From: CAKAHY01 sp963522175 | GTDB taxonomy: Bacteria; Bacillota; Clostridia; Lachnospirales; Lachnospiraceae | Direction: 5' to 3' | Length of the DNA: 64,000 bases | Assembly (NCBI GenBank): GCA_963522175.1 | Contig: CAUQXC010000005.1 | Coordinates: 62,001-126,000 of the forward strand | Part shown: in pieces, positions 50,349 through 58,635 of the stretch | Numbering within the stretch: position 1 is the stretch's first letter | Layout of the letters: each line of letters begins with the position of its first letter | Notes under the pieces: model-generated | Seen by the model: the letters and a program-made list of their open reading frames with translations, nothing else | Databases searched by the model: none | Told to the model about the DNA's origin: nothing | Program-made: the position numbers and the translations under genes

Positions 50349-51392
50349 TTATTTTACATTTTCTATGGTTACCGCTTTCTGATCTATATTATAATACTTG
50401 CCCTCTTCAAGTCCTTTCTCCAAATATTCGGGCAATTCCTTTCCCACGGCGCTATAAATCGCAATATCTACAAGCGATTTGGCATAGTTATTTATTTCAT
50501 TGGCAACGGTTCCGTACATTCTTGATTTTTTGATTGCCTCTATAGCCTGAGGTATGCCGTCTATTCCTACAACCTTCACCGCCTTTTGATACTGCCTTCT
50601 CTCTATAGCCTCCAAAGCTCCAAGAGCCATATCGTCGTTGTTTGAAATAACCAGTTCTATAGTATCACCGTATTCTTCTATCCATTTTTCCATGAGAGCG
50701 GATCCTTGGGATCTGTCCCAATTTGCCACTCCTCCGGCTATTTTATTTATAGGAACTCCTTCGTCCTGCAAGGTCTTAACCGTCCATTTAGTCCTTATCA
50801 AAGAATCCTGATGGCTGGCCTCTCCCTCTAAAAGAACATAATCTATTCTTCCGTCATTGTTGAGATCCAGCACCGACGGCTGTTCCTTATAAAGCTCCAC
50901 AAGCATTCTTCCCTGTTTTACCGCTTCCTCCTTAGGATCCGTACCTATGTAATACAGCTTGGTGTATCTGTTCATATCGTCCGCCGCCGGTTTCCTGTTA
51001 AAAAATACCAAAGGTATATCCTTTTGCATGCATATATCTATGATATTGGAAACGTCCGTCCTTTCAACGGGATTTACACACAAAGCATCATAATTGAGAG
51101 AAACAAACCTTTCTATCTGTCTGTCCTGAACCGCCTGATCTCCTCTTGCATTCACGATTTCAAGATTTACTTTTATATCGTTTTGTCTTTCAAATTCCTT
51201 CGCATAACTTTCTATTTCTTTACTTAAGTCGGATATAAATATATCGTCGCCCTTATACAGAGACACACCTATTTTCACCGATTTTTTCTCGTTTTTTGCT
51301 TCCTTTTTATAATTGCCTATAACAATAATCAAGACCAACAAAAACACTATATAGCCTATTGTCAAGGCGGGAAGCTTTTGTACATTTTTCAT
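50349..51392 (-). CDS. Membrane-tethered MglB-like sugar-binding protein
   Basis: The 347-residue protein is clearly related to MglB (SLYKGDDIFISDLSKEIESY; calcium loop DLNNDGRIDYVLLEGE; VISNNDDMALGALEAIE; VVGIDGIPQAI). In place of a lipobox it has one N-terminal membrane helix (about 8-26, TIGYIVFLLVLIIVIGNY), so it stays anchored. Such a second binding protein next to a kinase gene is most likely a sensor subunit rather than a transport subunit, as for XylFII with LytS. It lies between the other tethered protein and mglB on the same strand. Confidence 0.82.
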   Translation of the reverse strand: MKNVQKLPALTIGYIVFLLVLIIVIGNYKKEAKNEKKSVKIGVSLYKGDDIFISDLSKEIESYAKEFERQNDIKVNLEIVNARGDQAVQDRQIERFVSLNYDALCVNPVERTDVSNIIDICMQKDIPLVFFNRKPAADDMNRYTKLYYIGTDPKEEAVKQGRMLVELYKEQPSVLDLNNDGRIDYVLLEGEASHQDSLIRTKWTVKTLQDEGVPINKIAGGVANWDRSQGSALMEKWIEEYGDTIELVISNNDDMALGALEAIERRQYQKAVKVVGIDGIPQAIEAIKKSRMYGTVANEINNYAKSLVDIAIYSAVGKELPEYLEKGLEEGKYYNIDQKAVTIENVK

Positions 51393-51402
51393 TCCCTCAC
51401 CT

Positions 51403-52353
51403 CTATTCTATAGGATACAATATTCTAAGCGTATCCTCTTCTTTCAAGTTATTGCCGTCTATAAATATAGATTCAATTTCATACTCTTCATTATGTATCT
51501 TATTTTTAATCATATCCACGGCGAACTTTATACTCATATATCCGAGCCTGTATTCATCCCATGTCTCAATTCCCGAAACAATTCCTTCATCAAGCTTATT
51601 TAAAAGATAATTACTCGCTCCTATTCCGTATAAACCTGCCGCATGAACATCTTCCTTATTTTCCTCCAAAAATTTCGCAACAGCGGTAAAACTGTGCTTA
51701 TCGGTACCGAAAAGAACGCTTTCCTCCAAGCTCTCCGCGGACCTTAATAGTTCAGTCAGATAATTTTCGTTTTCTTTTAAGTCCACAAAAATAATTTCCG
51801 TAGGATAGGTCTCAAAGCACTTGGTAAAAGCCTTATAAACGGTCTTATTTGAATAATTGTTTATACCCTCGGAAAAAACATAGATTCTTTTAATATCCTT
51901 ATGTCTTTCACTTATTTTTTGCGCAATTTCTCTCGTTGCTTCGGAATAGTCCACTTTTATGGTGGAATGCTCAAAAACATAATTCTCATCTCCTATTACA
52001 ACAAAAGACAGATTCTGCATTTCTTCCTTAGGTTTAATCTGTGCATTCGGCTCTATCACTACAGCGTTGGCACCTTTTTCCATCTCGCCTTCTATCATGG
52101 TTCTTTGAAGATTTTTATTGCTCAACTCATACATACTGAGTATATTTGTATCAACATTAAATTCACCCGCGGCTTTCTCCACACCCTTTTTGAAATTATC
52201 GTAATACTCGTCGCCCGTATCCCGCAGTATCACGGAAACCTGATACACCGGTCTGATATCATCCTTTAATATAAGATTTGTTGATGACATCAGATACAAA
52301 AGAGTCAGAACAAGAGCACCCGCAAGCCAAACCAAAACGCTTTTCTTACTCAC
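51403..52353 (-). CDS. Membrane-tethered LacI/RbsB-type sugar-binding protein
   Basis: The 316-residue protein has an N-terminal membrane helix (about 6-24, LVWLAGALVLTLLYLMSS) without a lipobox and a type 1 periplasmic-binding fold (YQVSVILRDTGDEYYDNFKK; ANAVVIEPNAQ; ETWDEYRLGYMSIKFAV). It is diverged from MglB, and the calcium loop is absent. It overlaps the kinase gene by eight bases (52346-52353), so the two are coupled in translation. The natural reading is an extracellular sugar-sensing partner of that kinase. Confidence 0.78.
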   Translation of the reverse strand: MSKKSVLVWLAGALVLTLLYLMSSTNLILKDDIRPVYQVSVILRDTGDEYYDNFKKGVEKAAGEFNVDTNILSMYELSNKNLQRTMIEGEMEKGANAVVIEPNAQIKPKEEMQNLSFVVIGDENYVFEHSTIKVDYSEATREIAQKISERHKDIKRIYVFSEGINNYSNKTVYKAFTKCFETYPTEIIFVDLKENENYLTELLRSAESLEESVLFGTDKHSFTAVAKFLEENKEDVHAAGLYGIGASNYLLNKLDEGIVSGIETWDEYRLGYMSIKFAVDMIKNKIHNEEYEIESIFIDGNNLKEEDTLRILYPIE

Positions 52354-54106
52354 CGTTCACCTCCGTACTTCTCTTCGGCAAAATCAGCCTTACCTTTGTT
52401 CCCTCATCCGGCTCCGATTCTATACTTAAGCCGTACTCCGTTCCGAAGTAAAGCTTTATTCTTTCGTTTACATTTTTCACCCCTATACCGGATCCTTTTT
52501 TACTGTTACCGACTTTTTCGCCCGATAAAAGGGCTTTTAGCTGTTCTTCGGTCATTCCCAGACCGTTATCCGAAACGGTGAAGCAAATATTATCACCAAG
52601 CTCCTCTATCTCTATGCCTATCATTCCGTCACCGTCCATAAATTCCATTCCGTGATATATGGAATTTTCAACCAAAGGCTGTAGCATAAGCTTTAAAGAT
52701 GCATACTCCAAAAGCTCTTCCGGTGCTTTTATCTCATAGTTGAACTTATTTTTAAAACGCATCTGCTGTATCGTAAGATAGTTTCTTACGTGCTCCAGCT
52801 CATTTCTTATGCTTATAATATTCTTTCCCTTGCTGAGAGAAATCCTGAAAAATCTTGCAAGCGATGTAACTACCTTTACAGCCTCGGATTTTTTCTCGTT
52901 TTCTATCATCCATACTATAATATCCAAGGTATTATATAAAAAGTGCGGATTTATCTGAGATTGCAGGGTTTCAAATTCGCTCTTTCTTTTGGCTTCATGC
53001 TCCACAACTATCGCATTCATAAGCTCCTTTATCTTTGCCGACATATTCTTTATGGATGTACCGAGGTGCATGATTTCATAAGAACCTCCTATATATATAT
53101 CGCTGTCCATATTTCCGGTTTCCAAGTCGTTTACCGACTTTTCAAGTTCCTTTATAGGTTCCGTTATGATGGATGAAATATAAGCATTTATAACGGATAC
53201 CGTAAAAATTATACAAGCTATTATGAATATCATAAATAGCTTTGTTTTTACATTGTTGAGCGTAAGCCCCTTATCCGTAGTTACTCCGACAACTCTCCAA
53301 CCCGTGTAGCCGACGGTTTTTACTACAACGCTTCTTTTTACCCCGTTAAAATACTCGTCGTTTATTCCGTCAAGATAAGCATTCACCTTTTCGTTATTTT
53401 CCTTTTCCACCCCGGAGTATATAAGCTGAAGCTTCGGATGATATATAAGATCTCCGCCGGCATCCACCATATATATGTACGAACCGCTTCCGTAAGATAT
53501 ATTATCCATCAGATGGGCTATGCCGGAATACTTTATATCCATCAAAAGCAGAGCCTGCTCGCTTTGACCGTCTCTGTTTATTTCTACGGCTCTCGCAAGG
53601 CTTATGACCCACTTATAATTGTTTTCATTTCTTACAAAAATATCCTGTACATGCGGTTTCGAAAAATATATACTGTCATTTTTCGTCAAGCTGTCCGCAA
53701 ACCATTTCTCATCGCTTATTTTGCTGTCACTCCTCATCCTTGCGGCAGGCACGCTTAAAAGCATATCTCCGTCGGCTGAGAATAAAGCTATATTTTCCAC
53801 TGTATCCTTATTGTTGTCGTATAAAAGTGTTATATCTCTGTCTATGGACTTTGAAGTTATATCCGTTTTTTTTATTACATTATAATATATGGAATCGGAG
53901 AGCTTCATAATATTCCTTAAATGTCTGTCTATGGAAACATTTACCTGATTTACCAGATTCTCGTTTTCCTCTTTTACACTCCCCAAAAGTTGCCCCGACA
54001 ATCTTCCGTACATTGCAAGACTTATAAATACTACGGCTACAACCGCAGTTACGGTAAAATATACAAAGATGGAGTTTCCTATACTGAGTCTGCTTTTTTT
54101 ATTCAT
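52346..54106 (-). CDS. LytS/YesM-type sensor histidine kinase
   Basis: The 586-residue protein has two transmembrane helices (about 12-32 and 290-312) enclosing an extracellular sensor domain. A HAMP-like segment (ITEPIKELEKSVNDLETGNM) and the His_kinase domain with NPHFLYNTL (phospho-acceptor His) come next. The ATPase has PLVENSIYHG, DNGLGMTEEQ and GSGIGVKNVNERI. It should phosphorylate the YesN-type regulator two bases upstream of its start. The extracellular part may contact the tethered binding proteins encoded next. Confidence 0.9.
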   Translation of the reverse strand: MNKKSRLSIGNSIFVYFTVTAVVAVVFISLAMYGRLSGQLLGSVKEENENLVNQVNVSIDRHLRNIMKLSDSIYYNVIKKTDITSKSIDRDITLLYDNNKDTVENIALFSADGDMLLSVPAARMRSDSKISDEKWFADSLTKNDSIYFSKPHVQDIFVRNENNYKWVISLARAVEINRDGQSEQALLLMDIKYSGIAHLMDNISYGSGSYIYMVDAGGDLIYHPKLQLIYSGVEKENNEKVNAYLDGINDEYFNGVKRSVVVKTVGYTGWRVVGVTTDKGLTLNNVKTKLFMIFIIACIIFTVSVINAYISSIITEPIKELEKSVNDLETGNMDSDIYIGGSYEIMHLGTSIKNMSAKIKELMNAIVVEHEAKRKSEFETLQSQINPHFLYNTLDIIVWMIENEKKSEAVKVVTSLARFFRISLSKGKNIISIRNELEHVRNYLTIQQMRFKNKFNYEIKAPEELLEYASLKLMLQPLVENSIYHGMEFMDGDGMIGIEIEELGDNICFTVSDNGLGMTEEQLKALLSGEKVGNSKKGSGIGVKNVNERIKLYFGTEYGLSIESEPDEGTKVRLILPKRSTEVNGE

Positions 54107-54108
54107 GA

Positions 54109-55737
54109 CTAATCCTGTTTATCCGCCCTGTTCCTGTATTTACTCGGTGATACACCGTATTTTTTCTTAAATACATAGCTGAAATAATTTTGTTCGGTAT
54201 AGCCTACCATATTGGCAATCATATATGTTTTATAATCCGTTGTATTCAAAAGTTCTATAGCTTTGTTAAGCCTTAACTGAGTTATGTAGGCTATGCACGT
54301 CTGCCCCACCTCTTTTTTAAAGAGCGTGGAAAAGTAGGCTGTAGACATATGCAGATATTTACATATAAGCTCAACGGACAACTCTTCATTGGTATAATTT
54401 TCCATAATATATGCTTTTGCATCCGCTATAACCTTCTTGCCGGTATTATCTCTTTTTTCTCTTATACTCAAATACAGGCTCGGACAGGTTTCCTCAAGCC
54501 ATACCTTAAACTCGTCCACTCCCTTTATCTTCTCGATTATATCCATATATTCTCCCGAATTGTCGGAAAGATTGCTTAAGCTTATTTCATACTGCTGCGT
54601 AAGCCTTATAATAACGGTAATTACGCTCAATATATATGCCTGCTGCTGTCTTGAGTGTACCTTCGCATTTATAAGCTTCTGCGTTATTTCGCCAATAAGC
54701 TCGTCTATCCTTTCCTCGGGACCGAATTTTATAGCCGAACTGAGTTCTTCATCCTCTTTATCATCAAAATAAAGCACTCCCGCACTTTGCGGCTCTACGT
54801 CCTTTATGTATATAGGTTCTCCTATACCTATAATCTGCTTATATCCGAGAGCATCAAGCGCGGCATCGTAAGAGGCACTTAAATCATCTATACTCTTTCT
54901 TGTGTCTCCCAGTCCTATGCTTATGCTTACACCCAAAATCCTTGTACATTCCTTGCAAACCGCACGCAGAACATCTATAAGCTCAATATCCTTTTTAGCC
55001 TCATCGGTAGCTATGATTGCAAGTATTCTCGTATCCGTAAGGGAGTTAAATACGCTGCACCTGTAATATTCCCCTATTTTATCTTCAAGAAGATTTATTA
55101 CGGAGAGCGCCACAAGTTCTTTTTGCAAGCCCAAATTAGGATTAATGCTCATCTTGTCATATTCTATATCTATACAAGCTACCCAGTATTTTTTTGCCCT
55201 CGCAAGGTCTATATCGTATTCCTTAAGTCTCAGCTCTATCTCCGAAGAACTTAATTTAGAATTCAGCAGGTTATTCAAGAATTGGCTCTTCAACAAGGGT
55301 AAGTTTGCCATATAGTTTTCCCTCAATCTTGCTATATCGCGCCTTACCTCAATCTCCGTATCAAGCTTTTTCTTTATTTTAGAAAAAATTTCGCTTAACT
55401 CTTCACTGTTTATAGGTTTAAGAATATATTCGCTGACCCCCAGCCCTATAGCCTCCTTGGCGTATTCAAAGTCATCAAAACCCGAAAATATTATAAACTT
55501 GATTGTCGGATACTTTGAATGTACACGACTTATCAAGGTAAGACCGTCCATATAAGGCATTCTTATATCGGTCATTATTACATCGGGTTCATATATATCT
55601 ATTTTTTCCAAGGCATCTTCACCGTTTTCGGCATCCGCAACTACCTTAAAACCTAATTTTTCCCAGTCCAACTGTTTTATTATGCTCGTCCTGACTTCTT
55701 CTTCGTCATCCACAAGCATTAATTTATATAATTCCAT
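54109..55737 (-). CDS. YesN-type response regulator with AraC DNA-binding domain
   Basis: The 542-residue protein has an N-terminal receiver domain with phospho-acceptor Asp57 (VIMTDIRMP) and acidic Asp10/Asp11. A middle region of about 300 residues is typical for long YesN proteins. The C-terminal AraC domain has two helix-turn-helix motifs (ELICKYLHMSTAYFSTLFKK and MIANMVGYTEQNYFSYVFKK). It is the first gene of the sensing operon and the likely activator of mglBAC. Confidence 0.92.
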   Translation of the reverse strand: MELYKLMLVDDEEEVRTSIIKQLDWEKLGFKVVADAENGEDALEKIDIYEPDVIMTDIRMPYMDGLTLISRVHSKYPTIKFIIFSGFDDFEYAKEAIGLGVSEYILKPINSEELSEIFSKIKKKLDTEIEVRRDIARLRENYMANLPLLKSQFLNNLLNSKLSSSEIELRLKEYDIDLARAKKYWVACIDIEYDKMSINPNLGLQKELVALSVINLLEDKIGEYYRCSVFNSLTDTRILAIIATDEAKKDIELIDVLRAVCKECTRILGVSISIGLGDTRKSIDDLSASYDAALDALGYKQIIGIGEPIYIKDVEPQSAGVLYFDDKEDEELSSAIKFGPEERIDELIGEITQKLINAKVHSRQQQAYILSVITVIIRLTQQYEISLSNLSDNSGEYMDIIEKIKGVDEFKVWLEETCPSLYLSIREKRDNTGKKVIADAKAYIMENYTNEELSVELICKYLHMSTAYFSTLFKKEVGQTCIAYITQLRLNKAIELLNTTDYKTYMIANMVGYTEQNYFSYVFKKKYGVSPSKYRNRADKQD

Positions 55738-55802
55738 AGTCTTCCTTTTCTTATTTTTGTTTGTTACACCATTTTAATGTATATTCGCCATATATGCAAG
55801 AA

Positions 55803-55835
55803 AACAAGGATAGTAAAACTCTTTCTATCCTTGTT
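55803..55835 (-). promoter_or_regulatory. 11-bp hairpin in the leader of the YesN gene
   Basis: AACAAGGATAG (55803-55813) pairs perfectly with CTATCCTTGTT (55825-55835), with an 11-base loop. In minus-strand RNA it is followed by UUUUCUU. It lies about 65 bases before the regulator's start codon and could be an attenuator, an operator, or a terminator for leftward read-through. Confidence 0.5.
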
Positions 55836-55993
55836 AAACTAAATATTTTCGTAATGTTTTTGTATTTTCTCTTATATGTCTTATTTTATAATGACTTTTG
55901 GATTAATCCGTGCTTTAAACCCTTTACTTTCCGCCCCCTTTACATTTAAAATAATTCGCATAACGAATACGTGCCCATGAAAGGAGAACGAAT

Positions 55994-56200
55994 ATGCAAA
56001 TGACAAGGGTTGCTTCAATGACAATTTCCTCTGTAGGTTATGAAAACGAGACCTTATATATACAGTTTCCGAACGGACAGGTTTTTGCCTATCTCAATGT
56101 TCCCGAACGTGTTTATAACAACCTCATGTGTGCACCTTCTCACGGAAAATATTTTTCAAGTGTTGTAAAAGGAACTTATGATTTTAAAAGGTTGAAATAG
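55994..56200 (+). CDS. KTSC domain protein
   Basis: The 68-residue protein is made of one KTSC domain. SMTISSVGYENETLYIQF, then NGQVFAYLNVPERVYNNL and SHGKYFSSVVKGTYDFKRL match the family's conserved Ser, Gly-Tyr, VP..VY and Ser/Tyr positions (here the final motif is SVVKGTYDFK). KTSC domains are small RNA-binding-like modules of unsettled role. It starts behind AAAGGAG and ends in its own terminator, so it is monocistronic. Confidence 0.85.
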   Translation: MQMTRVASMTISSVGYENETLYIQFPNGQVFAYLNVPERVYNNLMCAPSHGKYFSSVVKGTYDFKRLK

Positions 56201-56226
56201 AGGGCGGATACCGTCCCTCTTTTTTG
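56199..56226 (+). terminator. Terminator of the KTSC gene
   Basis: AGAGGGCGG, loop ATA, CCG-T-CCCTCT (one bulged T), followed directly by TTTTT. The stem starts within the stop codon. Confidence 0.8.
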
Positions 56227-56239
56227 TCCCTAAGTTTAG

Positions 56240-56654
56240 AGCCTTATTTCCTCAGGGAAAGCCTCTTTCCTCATTATTCCACAAATCAATGTCACTTTTT
56301 TAAACGAAGTAAATGAAGCAGATATTTGGATTCTCCCTCAAACTGAAGCAAACATAAATTCTGCTTGGGGTACACCAACAATCAGCAAACTACCCTTAAA
56401 CGAAAAAAAAAGAAATCAGCCTGCAAGAAAATGAAGACGTTGAAAATCGGATAATCAACATTGTTGCAGGATACCGGTATTATTCGGCTTCAAATATTAC
56501 TCTCAAAGAAGGATATACTATAATTTTCAAATCAGAAACAAAAGAATATAACGGTATTCAGCGCAAAAATGAATTCATTGAAATTCTGGACCGGAACGGT
56601 AATTCGGTGTATATAAACGAAGATATTCTTATCAATACCTCGGAAACTCAATAA
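56240..56654 (+). pseudogene. Truncated, frameshifted remnant of a clostridial protein gene
   Basis: From 56240 the plus strand is open without a start codon and encodes SFLIIPQINVTFLNEVNEAD, then WILPQTEANINSAWGTPTIS. At the A9 run at 56403-56411 the frame breaks. If one A is skipped, the frame continues as EISLQENEDV, then INIVAGYRYYSASNITLKEG and on to TSETQ and TAA at 56652. The pattern (VTFLNE.NEADIWILPQT, YYSA..ITLKEGYT) resembles a family of short proteins seen in clostridial genomes, usually with ADVWILP and FYYSA. It lacks a start and a ribosome binding site and is thus a 5'-truncated relic. A sequencing error in the A-run would explain the frameshift but not the missing start. Confidence 0.65.
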
Positions 56655-56676
56655 GCAATTATGTGGAATTCAAATA

Positions 56677-56773
56677 AAATATCCTGACAAGCCACAAAGC
56701 CGAAAAGCCTTGTACCTGCCGGGATATTTATATTTTATGCTGTAGGGACCGGATTTACTTGCTTCCCGACAGC
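56677..56773 (-). terminator. Two hairpins downstream of the LplABC-type operon
   Basis: First an imperfect 10-bp stem (56739-56748 with 56764-56773), directly after the permease stop. Then comes a larger stem with arms AAATATCC (56677-56684) and GGATATTT (56722-56729) plus an inner ACAAG/CTTGT pair, followed by a T-rich tail on the minus strand. The second is the better terminator candidate. Confidence 0.5.
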
Positions 56774-56780
56774 CCCTCTT

Positions 56781-57692
56781 TTATCCTTTGACCGCACCAA
56801 CCATAATTCCTTTTGAGAAATACTTCTGCATAAACGGATATAATGCAAAAATAGGTAATGATGCCAACACCGTGATTGTCATTCTGATTCCTTTGGGCGA
56901 AATTCCCGCCATTGCCTTTGTCATATCCGCACCGCTTGATGCTGTTTTCAACTGCTCCGCAAGCCTTTGCGCCTCATTGAGGTAATTATATAATAAATAC
57001 TGTAATGTTGTCAGAGACTCATTTGCTCTTGTATAGATATGATTATCAAACCATGAATTCCACTGTCCAACCGCTACAAATACCGCAACCGCCGCTATAA
57101 TCGGTTTGCAAAGCGGTAGAATGATTTTGAAAAAGCAAGTTATATATCCCGCTCCGTCCAAGCTTGCAGATTCTTCAAGCTCTCTCGGAAGCTGCTCTAT
57201 ATATGTCTTTATCAAAATTATGTTATATGCCGAAATTATTGTAGGTAAAATATAAGCGAGGAAAGAATTTAACAAGCCGTACGCTTTCATTACAATATAT
57301 GTTGCGATCATGCCTCCGCTTATATACATGGTAAATACTACAAATCGGTATAAAATCTTTCTTCCCGGCATCTTCTCCTTTGTAAAAAGATATGCGAGGA
57401 AAGAGCATGAAAATACCGATACCACCGTTCCTACCACAGTTCTCAGCACAGACATTAAAAGTGCCGGGAAAAATCCTTTCAGCATAAAGATTTCTTTATA
57501 ATTACTTAACGTAAAGCCGCTCGGCAACAGCACAGGTGTAGTTACGGATGCCGCCGTCGTATCACTCAGCGAATAGCAAAACACATACCAAAACGGATAA
57601 ATACACACCAGCGCAAGCAGTATCATAAGACAATAGTCAAATACTAAAAATGCTTTTCTTGATACGGAAATTTTCATCTTATTCTTATCCAT
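56781..57692 (-). CDS. Carbohydrate ABC transporter permease, LplC/YtcP type
   Basis: The 303-residue protein has six transmembrane helices. It starts RKAFLVFDYCLMILLALVCI, carries the EAA-like contact loop ELEESASLDGAGYITCFFKI, and ends KYFSKGIMVGAVKG, which is diagnostic for the LplC/YtcP group. It pairs with the permease upstream to form the channel for an oligosaccharide. The ATPase is not encoded here; such systems often use a shared MsmK-type ATPase encoded elsewhere. The last gene of the transporter operon. Confidence 0.9.
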   Translation of the reverse strand: MDKNKMKISVSRKAFLVFDYCLMILLALVCIYPFWYVFCYSLSDTTAASVTTPVLLPSGFTLSNYKEIFMLKGFFPALLMSVLRTVVGTVVSVFSCSFLAYLFTKEKMPGRKILYRFVVFTMYISGGMIATYIVMKAYGLLNSFLAYILPTIISAYNIILIKTYIEQLPRELEESASLDGAGYITCFFKIILPLCKPIIAAVAVFVAVGQWNSWFDNHIYTRANESLTTLQYLLYNYLNEAQRLAEQLKTASSGADMTKAMAGISPKGIRMTITVLASLPIFALYPFMQKYFSKGIMVGAVKG

Positions 57693-57701
57693 AATACCCC
57701 C

Positions 57702-58622
57702 TTAAATAACCGCCTTGCCTCTTATCCTCCTTGCCACCATATTAGCCGTTAAAACCAATGTTATACTTACAATCGATTTTACGACACTGATGGCAACACC
57801 GTAAGAGTAATCCATATTTTGAAGACCTATCCTATAAGTATACAAATCCAATACTTCAATGTTAGGTGCCGTTAATGAGTTCTTAAAAAGAAGATACTGC
57901 TCATATCCGGTATTTAAGAAATTACCGATGTTCAGTATAAACAGGACTACGAAAGTCTCCATCATTGCAGGCAATGTAACATGAATGGCACACTTAAAAT
58001 GCCCCGCTCCGTCTACTCTTGCCGCTTCATATTGCTCCTGATCGATTCCCGAAATGGCAGCCATATAAATGATAGAGTTCCATCCTAAAGTCTTCCACTG
58101 TGCCAAAAATGTCTGAAACAGGTACACCGCTTCATTAGATCCGAGTAATGATTTGGATGCGTCTCCAAATCCAAGCTTTATTGCAAGCTCGGTTACGATT
58201 CCGTCCGATGCAAAGAGTGCTGTTGCAAGAGAGAAAATAATTACCCAGCTTATAAAGTTAGGAAGTGTTGTAAATGTCTGTACAAATTTTTTGACAGGAC
58301 CGTTCCTCAGCTCATTTAACAAAATTGCCAAAAGCATAGGTATCGGTGTCAAACATATATTGATAACTGCGAAAATGAAAGTATTCTTTAATGACCTTAA
58401 AACATTATCATCTTTTAAAATCAGCTTAAAATACTCAAGTCCCACAAAATCACATTCGAAGACACTTACTCCCGGAACATAATCAAAGAATGAATAAATC
58501 CATCCAAAAATCGGAACATAGCTAAACAAAAAGACTATTGTGATAAAAGGCATTGCCATCCAAAGCAACTTATAGTCTTTTGACCCGCTTTTCACAAATC
58601 CCTTCTTTCCGTTCATAAACAT
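57702..58622 (-). CDS. Carbohydrate ABC transporter permease, LplB/YtePtype
   Basis: The 306-residue protein has six transmembrane helices and begins KDYKLLWMAMPFITIVFLFS, then YVPIFGWIYSFFDYVPG, as usual for LplB/YteP proteins. The ATPase contact loop is IDQEQYEAARVDGAGHFKCA. It forms the heterodimeric pore with the next gene, nine bases downstream. It follows the binding-protein gene by 13 bases. Confidence 0.9.
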   Translation of the reverse strand: MFMNGKKGFVKSGSKDYKLLWMAMPFITIVFLFSYVPIFGWIYSFFDYVPGVSVFECDFVGLEYFKLILKDDNVLRSLKNTFIFAVINICLTPIPMLLAILLNELRNGPVKKFVQTFTTLPNFISWVIIFSLATALFASDGIVTELAIKLGFGDASKSLLGSNEAVYLFQTFLAQWKTLGWNSIIYMAAISGIDQEQYEAARVDGAGHFKCAIHVTLPAMMETFVVLFILNIGNFLNTGYEQYLLFKNSLTAPNIEVLDLYTYRIGLQNMDYSYGVAISVVKSIVSITLVLTANMVARRIRGKAVI

Positions 58623-58635
58623 GCTCCTTTCGTTT

